Assembly: GCA_029876055.1 (NCBI GenBank)
Contig: CM056875.1
Span: 7,775,001-7,839,000, forward strand
Reading direction: 5' to 3'
Origin: Madurella fahalii
Lineage: Eukaryota > Ascomycota > Sordariomycetes > Sordariales
DNA length: 64,000 nucleotides
Of this stretch, positions 34,103 through 42,825 are shown piece after piece. Within the stretch, counting starts at the first letter, position 1, and each line of letters starts with the position of its first letter. The notes beneath the pieces are model-generated. The model was given only the letters and a program-made list of their open reading frames with translations. It was not told the origin of the DNA and made no database searches. The position numbers were made by a program, and so were the translations under genes.

Positions 34103-35627
34103 TTAGATACCCTCTGTGGTTGTCGGCTTGTACATAATAGTCGTCACATACTGGAGGTACCGTCAGCTGCCATCAGCTGGAATAGGGGTAGGGCCATGCC
34201 AACTTGCCTTGCTCCTGTACCGCGTCGTTGCCGAGACTGCCAGCACGTTGTTCTTAATACTGCTGGTGGCAAGGTGGTTGAGAACAGTATGGTTCGGCAT
34301 GTTGAGGACGCTGTTATCGTCCTTCATCGGGGTAGACGCATTCAAGATGGGTTTGTTGAGGAACCCAGGGAGAGCCGGTGGATTCGGCAGCTTCTCCGTG
34401 GCCGTGAATGCGCTGTGATACGGGGGGCTATCTTCGGGTTGATCCAAGTCGAGGAGATATTTCGGAACCTTGTGCGCGAAAGCCTCGGCTGGCGGTACGT
34501 CCCTATCTCTGGGCGCTTTCCCGCCCCCTTCCTCGGCCGGGGGTCCTTGTGCCTGCGCCTGCTGGGCGTCCTTACTCGAAGACGCACCGGCGGCGTCAGT
34601 CTGCGCAACTGGAACATCATCGGGACTGACTTCGATATAGTTGACTAAGTTGTTACCAAAATCAACGGTCGTCGGGTAATCCGGAGAGGTCTGCATTTGG
34701 CTGTCCACCAGGAAGCGGATGTGGTGCGTTCCGGGGAGGATATTGATCGTGGCGGCAAAGACACCCGGCTGGCCTGGACTGCATTTGACATTCACGTTAG
34801 GCGATTCGAGACCAGACACGTCTGTTTGAGCTACTGGCAACCCCCGCAACTTACACTGGATGCAACCGCGTTTTGCGATTCCATTGGAAGATGGTACCTG
34901 TCACGTAGACTTTGTCGCCTCCATGACGCCATTCCAACCTCGTCGGTACGGTAGGTCTGGTCTTGTCAACCAAGAGCCCCTCGGGATCCTCCTCCCCAAG
35001 CGCCGACGTGTTACTCAGATTTGAGCCAGGGTGCGCCTGATCCAGCCCCTCGACGTCATCCACGGGCTCGCCGGCGTCTGTCGGCGCGATGATGGGCGAC
35101 CCGGGCGTGTGCACCTCCTCCTCGATGGGAAGGGGCATGCGCGGGGGGCGCGTTAGGTACGACATGTCTTGCAGGCTGCTGTGCGGCATGACGGCGGCTT
35201 CGTAGATGTCGTCGGACCGCGGCGATCGCGGCGACGGGGACGGATCGTGGCAGTTGGGCACGGCTACGGGCTTGGCGGGCTGATGGCACGGGCTGGGTAT
35301 GCCCTGCTTCACCTCGACGGGTCTCGCGGAGCTCGTAGAGCTGGCGGCGGTCGCGGAAGAGGACGCGGTCGAATTGCCCGACGCAGGGCCCGGTCGGTAC
35401 TGCAGCGGCTTGGGCCGGCTGCTGCTACTGCTGCTCGACGGCGGTTGAACCGAGGTGCCCTGCGCCTGCGTGAGCGAGGGTTCTGGCGGGGCAGCAACCC
35501 GGCTGTTTTGCACCGGGATGGGATGTCTGCTGTCGCGCCTCACCGGCCGATCATGCTGTGCTTGCGTTTGCGAATGGGATGCTGACGACTGGCTCGCGGA
35601 TTTGGACGTGGAGGGGCTGTTGCCCAT
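34103..35627 (-). CDS. GAL83: SNF1/AMPK beta subunit (Gal83/Sip2 type)
   Basis: This is the scaffold and targeting subunit of the SNF1/AMPK kinase, the energy and carbon-source switch. Minus-strand exons 35627-34855, 34778-34208 and 34150-34103 give 463 residues. MGNSPSTSK carries the N-myristoylation glycine. A long Ser/Gln/Pro-rich region leads to the glycogen-binding-like domain at about residues 227-310: GDKVYVTGTIFQWNRKTRL, PGVFAATINILPGTHHIRFL, TVDFGNNLVNYIEV. The C-terminal ASC domain contains KVPKYLLDLD and LNHLATSSIKNNVLAVSAT. Intron 2 (34207-34151) starts with GC, not GT: ...AGCAAG|GCAAGT...CTCCAG|TATGTGACG. It joins RYRSK to YVTTIMYKPTTTEGI, the expected end of the family. Without this intron the conserved C-terminus is lost. 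Confidence 0.92.
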
Positions 35628-36187
35628 TTTTCAATTCACTCGGCGTCCGGGGGAAGGGGGGGGGTGGTCTAGTACACTAAAGCGGGCAGAATAACCAAGA
35701 ATTAACGTTACTCGTTGTTACGCCTCGGAGCACGCTCAGTTCATCTTTCGGCCGGTTCAGTCGGGCGTAGGATGTGTAGTGGTCGGACAGTCAGTAGGCA
35801 AGGCAAGCAGGCGCATGGCATTCAGCCCGTCTTTGGATCCGGGAAACGGCTGTAGATGGAGGAACGCAGGTAGTCCAAGGTTCGATGGACGAAAGCTTGC
35901 TTCTCCCTGCTTCACCTGGGGGTTGCATTGATAAGGTGCAGAACCCCCGCCCCACACCGTTCTTGTGTACCGTGCCACCCTTGCAGGCGCTGATAACGGC
36001 AAACACTTCCGGGGGCTGGCCCGGGCCCCTGCTCCAGTGCCTGGCTTCTGTCAGCCTCACCAGCCGCCGTACCACCGTCTCATTCACAAAGAATCAGCCT
36101 CAAATCGACAACTTTCTCAACCACATATCCCCGTCGGCTATTTCTGCCCACTTTTTGCACGTTCTCACCATCGCAAGGACCGCAAAA
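35628..36187. other. AMPK beta / SPT4 divergent promoter
   Basis: This 560-bp interval lies between divergent start codons. It has no recognisable element beyond C-rich stretches on the SPT4 side. Confidence 0.5.
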
Positions 36188-36669
36188 ATGTCAGAGAACT
36201 TCGTCGCCCCTGCCCAACAGCGCTACCTCCGCGCCTGCATGGTCTGTTCCATTGTCATGACCCTCGCTGTAAGGAAACGCACCCTGCTCATCCCCCATTT
36301 CCCCCTCCTACTCACAAGTTGGACAAAGCGCTTCCGCGATGAGGGCTGCCCCAACTGCGAAGAGTTCCTACATCTCCAGGGCTCTCCCGACCAAATCGAC
36401 AGCTGCACATCACAAGTCTTTGAAGGGCTTATCACCATCGCCGACCCGAGCAAGTCGTGGGTGGCAAAGTGGCAGCGGCTGGATGGTTACGTGCGCGGCG
36501 TGTACGCCACTAAGGTCTCGGGTCAGTTGCCGGACGACGTGCGGACCACGATAGAGGAGGAGTATAGGATCCAGTACATCCCGTAAGTTTTCATCGTCTT
36601 TAGCCATGTCTGCGGAGCGTTGGTTGACAGGCGGTAAGACGTGACGGCAGCGCGACAGAGGCGGATTAA
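36188..36669 (+). CDS. SPT4: Transcription elongation factor Spt4
   Basis: Spt4 is the zinc-binding partner of Spt5 in the DSIF/Spt4-Spt5 elongation complex. Exons are 36188-36268, 36329-36582 and 36639-36669, giving 121 residues. The four zinc ligands are C17 and C20 (ACMVCSIV) and C34 and C37 (GCPNC). Intron 1 lies between the two cysteine pairs, is exactly 60 bp and has no stop in frame, so retention would put 20 residues into the zinc site. The third exon is fixed by the family ending IPRDGSATEAD, which requires the acceptor GGTAAG at 36638; the nearer CAG at 36630 would give a premature stop. It converges on KIN17. Confidence 0.95.
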
Positions 36670-36947
36670 CGGTTATCGAGGGGCCCAGAGCTTGGGGGGT
36701 TTAGGTTAGCATTATTCGGGGCAGCGGAGTTGCGGAGTTTGGATGCGGTTTGTCACAGGATGGAGTTGGTGAACCGCGAAGTAGCGATAACGCTTTGCCT
36801 TTTGGCCTTAGATATCAAAATATACTCTCTATCCCGTTCCTGGTATCATAACCCTTCTGAGAATCATCACGCCCAAACGCCGTGGAATGCTTTCAATACC
36901 CGACCGCGCAAAAATTTGTCCTTTGTCTCTCCCTGCTATTGGAATCA

Positions 36948-37952
36948 CTAGAACCGTGGCCGCTTGTGCGGAGGCCCGCCGCCCGCCCCACGCGCTCTCT
37001 TCCGTTCCAGCTCCTCCTTCATGATCCTCTCGGCCTCGCTCATCTTCTTCGGCTGAGCAGCCATGACCTTCTTCGGGGCGCCAGCAAAGGCATTCTTGAA
37101 GACATTCTTCGGTTGCGGTTTGCCTCCGAGTTTCAGAGACACCGGCTTTGTCGCCTCGGCCGGCTTGTTCTCTTCCTGTTTCTTGATCTCCCCATCGCTC
37201 CCCTCCTTAGTGACTCTCGAAGTAGGGCCCTCCTCCGCACCGGTGCCTAACCCCGGCGTTGCGCTCGATTCAGGCGTCGCGCTTTTCGCCGCCGCCTGTT
37301 TCGTCCCAAACGACAGCTTGATCTTCTCACCCTCTTGCCGTTTCAGCTCCCTCGCCTCCTCATCATCCACATCACCATCCACTGCGACGCCTCTCGCCTC
37401 GGCATCCTTCTGCGCCCTCTTGATCTGCTCTCTCAGCATCATCTGCTCTCTCTCCTCATCCCCCTTATCCTGCATCTCCTTCCTCCTCACCGCCTCCCTC
37501 CTCTTCATTGCCTCGGGCGAGTCGTCAATCCACGCAATGAAAATCCCATCCTCCTTCTCCTCGGCTCTCACAATCCCTTCCCTCGCGATGTACTTGACAA
37601 AATCCGTCAGCGAATGCCACCGCGTGGCGTTCAGATGCGTGTGGTCTTTGCGCGCAATGACCTCCTGGTAGAAGCGGTTCGCGTGTATGCTCTTCTCGCC
37701 GTGGGCCGTCTTGAGCAGCGAGATAAACTCGTGCAGGAACTGCTTGCTGTACTCTTCCTGGACGCCCTTGAAGTTCTGGCCCGCCTCGAGCGCCTTGCGC
37801 ATGTGGCTCTCCGACTCGCAGTGCATCTTGAACGCGTTGGCGTCCCGGCACGGCTTCTCGCACAGCTGGCAGTACCACCGCAGGCGCGTGAGGCCTTTTT
37901 GCTTCATCTTGTTGGAGAGATATTTGGTCGATCCGACTTCGGCTTTGCCCAT
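36948..37952 (-). CDS. KIN17: Kin17 DNA/RNA-binding zinc-finger protein
   Basis: Kin17 is a conserved nuclear protein (yeast Rts2) linked to DNA replication and repair and to the spliceosome. It is a single exon of 334 residues. The start MGKAEVGSTKYLSNKMKQKG is the family N-terminus. A C2H2 zinc finger has ligands C28, C31, H44 and H50 (WYCQLCEKPC, FKMHCESESH). The central winged-helix domain follows (FLHEFISLLKTAHGEKSIHA, HSLTDFVKYIAREGIV, FIAWIDDSPEA), then a charged coiled segment and a basic C-terminus ending GGGPPHKRPRF. The KOW-like C-terminal domain of animal KIN17 is absent, as is usual for fungi. Confidence 0.95.
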   Translation of the reverse strand: MGKAEVGSTKYLSNKMKQKGLTRLRWYCQLCEKPCRDANAFKMHCESESHMRKALEAGQNFKGVQEEYSKQFLHEFISLLKTAHGEKSIHANRFYQEVIARKDHTHLNATRWHSLTDFVKYIAREGIVRAEEKEDGIFIAWIDDSPEAMKRREAVRRKEMQDKGDEEREQMMLREQIKRAQKDAEARGVAVDGDVDDEEARELKRQEGEKIKLSFGTKQAAAKSATPESSATPGLGTGAEEGPTSRVTKEGSDGEIKKQEENKPAEATKPVSLKLGGKPQPKNVFKNAFAGAPKKVMAAQPKKMSEAERIMKEELERKRARGAGGGPPHKRPRF

Positions 37953-38575
37953 TTTGGCAAACGGGTGGACTCGCTGCGCGGAGTCGGGCGATGGATGGTA
38001 TGAAGGATCGTGGCGCGACGCGATGCAAGCGCGATACGGGGAAACCGCCTAAGCGATGGCGCGGATTAGGAGAGTACGGCTTTTCTGGGAGTGTCTTGTT
38101 GCACGGGAGAAGTTGATGGTGGGTCTGCAAGGCTGATGGATCATCGTTTGCCACTGAGCGAAGGAATTATAAATATGAATTCCGCATGAACCCTAACCCT
38201 ATAAAGAGCAGCGACAAGACCCTTTCCATCTTCTTCATCGTATCCAACTCTCAACTCTGGCTGAGCCCACTCACAGTGAGCAACGGGGCCAGGACCTAGA
38301 GGTAGCCCTCGTCGTCCTAGTTTGAATTTTGTAAATTGCTTCACTGCTTAACAATAGCCGACAAAACGCTAACAATATCTTGTCCAGTAATAATGTCCCT
38401 AGCTTCCAGCGCTCTGAGCTATTACAGCTATCAGAAAGCAGGAAATCCTGTATATCCATAGAAGAACCGCCAAAATAAACCTCTAGAGAACCTTTTATCT
38501 ACATGCTTCGAACATGGCCGTTCTTCCCCGGCCAGACAGCGATAAATGCATCCCTTTCTCTGACTGCCTCACCCC
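37953..38575. other. KIN17 promoter / HOM3 3' region
   Basis: This 620-bp interval lies between two minus-strand genes. It contains a short telomere-like motif at 38189-38203 and an AT-rich stretch near the HOM3 stop. No gene seen. Confidence 0.5.
38189..38203. promoter_or_regulatory. Telomere-like box (AACCCTAACCCTATA)
   Basis: Nearly two CCCTAA units lie about 237 bp upstream of the KIN17 start. Short TTAGGG-type boxes can bind Tbf1/TRF-like factors in promoters; the link to KIN17 is inferred. Confidence 0.35.
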
Positions 38576-40485
38576 TTATTCAAGAAAAGTGAAAAGGCTC
38601 GTGTGCAAAATATTCATGGCCCTCTCGGCGTCTCGCGCGTCAATTACGCATGAAATGTTGATCTCACTGGCACCTGACAGACATGGTGTTAGCGTCCCCG
38701 TCAACAGACAGCCAAGACGAAAGCACTTCTTACCCTGCGAGATCATCTCGATATTGATCCGATGTTCGCCAAGAGTCGAAAACATTCTGCCCGCAATACC
38801 AACCATGTTCTTCATCTCGGCACCCACCAGGCTCAGAATCGTCATGTCGTGTAGAACGCTGACCTCGCCGCACTCAGCCTTGAGATCCTTCACTGCCTGG
38901 TCGAAATTGCTCAGGTCCGAGTTGGCGGCGTGGACCGCGATGGAGACGTGCACCTCACTGGTGGAAATAAGATCCACCGAGACGCGCTGATGGTTGAGGA
39001 TCGAAAACACGCGTGCCAAGAAGGTGTGTGCTATCGACCTCTTGTTGGAGTGGATGTTGAGGATGGAGATCTTGTCCTTGACGGTAACGGCTGTCGGTCT
39101 CTTGGGCTGTTTGCGGAGGGTTGGATCCGAAGGTTGTCTCGTCCTCTGAATCTGGCGATCCGCGGCCAGCAATGGATCCGGCTTCACAATGGTGCCTTCG
39201 CCTCGGGGGTTCTTGACGTTCTTGATCCGGATCGGGATAGGGGGTACAGCTTTGATGACTTGGTCCATGGTTAGATGATGGATGACTTCGGAGCCGTAGA
39301 AGGTCAGCTCTGCGGCTTCGGAAGGGGTGATGGATGCGAGAAGCCGCGCGGTCGGGACTTTGGTCGGGTCGGCGGTAAAGATGCCATCCACTTCCTTCCA
39401 GATCTGAAGTTCGGCCGCCTTCAGGCCTACGGCTGCTAGTGATGCGCAGAGATCTGTATACCCGCGGCCAATATCTCCGTCCAGGAGACTCCCTGGGACA
39501 TTCCCGAAGAACCCCGTCACCACAGGCACGCGATCACCGCATGCCAGGATCTTTTTAGTGATGATGGCGGCAGCATTGCGGTAGAAAGCAGCATCGAGGC
39601 GTCCAGGGCTCTCACTGTGCAGCATATCGGCCAAGTCAACGTACTCAGCATCCACCCCCTTTTCGCACTCCAGTCAGCACCAGATGCCGGATGTGGGGCC
39701 TGGTCGGAGAACTCACCCTGTCTTTGAGGAGACACGTCATGAACCTGCAGCTCAGTTTCTCACCGAAGCTGACGACCCTATCTTTGGCCCGGGAGTTAAC
39801 CTCAAGGTTGAAGCGTTTCGCGGCTCCAAGATACTCGATGAGGAGCTGGCACTCCATCTCAGTGTCGGCCTTGAGCAGGGCGCCAAGCTGGGGGTCCCGG
39901 ATGAAGGAGTCGGCAGCGCCGACATGGTCGGTGCAGATGTCCTGGACGATGCGCTTGGCATCCTTCAGTAACTCGTCTTGGGCTTCATGATCACTGGCGG
40001 CCGCGACAATGGCCCGCAATTTCTTGTACACCTCCAGTAGCCTGCGCGAGAGCGCACGTTGTCAGCCATCCCGCAAGCAGTTGACTAATCGGTGGATGCC
40101 AGGCCGGGATCCGATCGCCCAGTGCGTGGGGGAGGCGCCGGGGGGTGAAGTTGAGATGAGGCCGCAACAGGAAATTTGAAGCACGACCAAAAACAGCACC
40201 GCGCACACTCCCACTCACCTGCTCGTAGTCCCTGTTGCCTTCTTTCCCGTGCTCCGTGCCGAGCACACGACTACCACTCGATGATTCCCCACATATTGTC
40301 TACGTCCGGCTATGTCAGCTTTGCCCTCAGTGTATTTATTTTGTTTTGTTTTATTTTCCTGCTGACAGTTCATACCTGACGATATCCTCTGCAATCTTGT
40401 CGGGGAACTTGCCGACGCTGGTGCCTCCAAATTTCTGTACGATCCAGCCGGCGCCGCTGGTGTTGTTGAGTAGCGCCCGGGCCAT
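38576..40485 (-). CDS. HOM3: Aspartate kinase
   Basis: The enzyme phosphorylates aspartate in the first step of threonine, methionine and isoleucine synthesis and is normally inhibited by threonine. Minus-strand exons 40485-40376, 40299-40219, 40041-39717, 39658-38734 and 38673-38576 give 512 residues. The signature WIVQKFGGTSVGKF (K18-S23) is in exon 1. Further catalytic segments are VVVVCSARSTGKKA, VPVVTGFFGNVPGSLLDGDI and LQIWKEVDGIFTADPTKV. Two ACT domains follow, including ISILNIHSNKRSIAHTFLAR and the second repeat MTILSLVGAEMKNMVGIAGR. Intron 4 (38733-38674) is 60 bp, stop-free and in frame; retention would add 20 residues within the regulatory ACT region. Confidence 0.96.
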
Positions 40486-42825
40486 GTCCGGAGAGCTTAG
40501 CCCCGAATGCGGAGGACTCATTGACTCAGACTGGGCTCAAACACAGCAGAGAACAAGACCCAATTGGGCACAAGTGATTGAGCAAGTGATCGAAACCGTT
40601 GCCGAGCGTGTCTGGGACGTTGCGCACACGACCAAAAGAGAGGCCAAAAATTCCAATGGCACTTCTGTCGAGATGTATTCGGCCAAAGGTGTGGATTTGA
40701 CCCGGACAGACGGCAATCTTCAGCGGGGGAGAGGCTGCTTTTCAACCCGGAACCTCGGGCTCGAGATACGGTGTAAGACCAAAGAAATCGCTCAAATACC
40801 GACAGAAAAGCAGACCGAGAGTCTGGATCCAAAAAGATGGGAGAGTCCTCTTTAGGATAAAAGGCCAAGAAGTCTTCGTGAGGTTGCGCGGGATGCGGTG
40901 AAAGAGCGTGACGGTGAGTTGCATGAATGTGGGCTCTGCGCAAGCCACCAAGAGACACGGGGTACAGTATTTGGGGCTGGCGGGTTGCGACGTGGGAAAG
41001 CAAAGAACAAAAATAAGTCAGTCGGTTTATACGGAAGCACCCGAATCGGAGCCGGCAGGCGATGACACGGGCAATAAAAGGCACAAACGCCCAGCGCAAT
41101 CCACCCCCGGGCGCCCACCCTCTACGAGTCACCACATAGAAGTTTTCGGTCGTTGCTACGCCGGATCGCCTACTTCGGAGGCAAGGTTTTCCAAAGTTGC
41201 CCATCGATGAGCAACGACCCCTGCTTGCGTTTGAAAGGTGGGGTTGCTGGGATGCCTAGCCGGGTGGGGCCTCTTAGAAGGTGGCTGCGGACCGCCACGC
41301 TGAAGCGCATGTGAGAATTCACGAATTAGCGTCTCTGTTTTACCTATCTTTGTCCGGTGTCACCATCAGACTGTAACCAATACCATATTCCACGACACGC
41401 AGCCGAAGTTCCGATTTTTTTTTTTTTTTTTTAAGTCGCCCAAGTTATAACGTCAATGATGTGTCCTGACCGGTTTGCGTCACTTTCTTGTGAGCTAGAA
41501 GATAAAGCATCGGCCCCGGCCAGTTCTTCACCACATCGCCACAACTAAGACCCTGTTTGTGGGTTGTCTGTCTCGCGTGATGCAATACCCAAAGTACTCA
41601 CCGAGCTCGTGGGCAACATCCCTGATAGGCTTGAGACCACCCAAGATGACGGGTAGTGGGGGTCGTGGTGGAGCAACGAGAGTGAAAACATGGCGCTTTG
41701 CAGAGTCCTGTCTTGTCGATTACTATCTTCGAGATTTTGAGCCAGCTGTTGTACCGACTACAGAGTTACGTCTCAACTCTTTACATCAAAGCAAAGCAAT
41801 TATAGGTAGATATGCGCCAAAATGGATTGTCCCCCGTACGGCACATCGCAATGTAAGTAAGAAGTTGTAGCCTCCAGTATCGTTCACGACCTCCCCGGAA
41901 GAACCGACAAAGGATCCTATTCCACTACAACGTGCTTCTCGGTGTGGTTCCATGTGCCAAGCGCTCCCCGATGTGTTTGGACTTGCCGGCCGGCAAGAGT
42001 CTCAAAGCAACCTCAACTTCCATAGCTGTACCCCCACATCCCCATTCATCGAGGCGCAGGATATTAAGATCTTTGTCATGCATCGCTTTATGCTTCAAGG
42101 CCAGAGGTAACCAAAGATGCTCATTAAGTGTACGCAGGGTAGCCGAGCCTCGGAGCCCCGACGTAGCTGGAAAGGGTGGATTTGTGAGTTACACCCCACT
42201 TCTTGGTATCTTCGAAGCGCACGTGGAGACAGTCACAACGACAAGAGTATGACTACAATAACCACGCCTTCAGAAGCGGCGGTGCTTCCAGTATTCACTG
42301 TATTGCATCTAGTCTACAATGGTCCCGTGTGTCCCAGCCTCGGTTTCTAAAAGCCGTCTTTGCGAATCCCGCCCCGGTTCGCCTGGTGCTCCGGGAACGT
42401 CCTCCCACCATCAACCGATCAACCGGGACACTAGAAGGACACGGCAACGAACACAAAGTACCACCCGCCTTCGAACCATGAAATTAACTATCCTTCTTTC
42501 CTTCTTCGAGTGGAGAGCCTTGATTCTGATCACCAAGTGCTTAAGTAGGAGTGAGTTTGTACATTACATTCGCAACAGGCCAATGCATAGCGTCGCCTTC
42601 CCGTGCGCCCCAATTATGCAACTCTATTCGTTTATCACCGTCCTCCCCGCCTCAAACATACGGGGACGGCGGAACTCGGAAAAAGGGCTTTATCGTCCAT
42701 CCCTTCCGAGAAATATCAAGCAAATATACCCGCGATGTTCCCTTCCGATATCCCCCTCTCATAAGCTTACCCACCCACTGTTAGATGAGATTAGATGCAT
42801 ACCCAGAGCTTGACCCTTAGGCCAG
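40486..42825. other. Intergenic, HOM3 promoter and MDL1 3' region
   Basis: This 2.3-kb interval includes the upstream region of HOM3 and the region downstream of MDL1. An 18-T run lies at 41415-41432. Frames of 160-230 codons on both strands lack motifs. No gene is supported. Confidence 0.5.
41415..41432. repeat. Homopolymer of 18 T
   Basis: An uninterrupted T run about 930 bp upstream of HOM3. It could be a nucleosome-excluding tract or the tail remnant of a retroposed element; no flanking element was recognised. Confidence 0.8.

Noticed and set aside
36571..36638. SPT4 intron 2 acceptor at the nearer CAG (36630)
   Set aside because: That junction gives an immediate in-frame TAA after one residue, while the GGTAAG acceptor restores the family ending RDGSATEAD.
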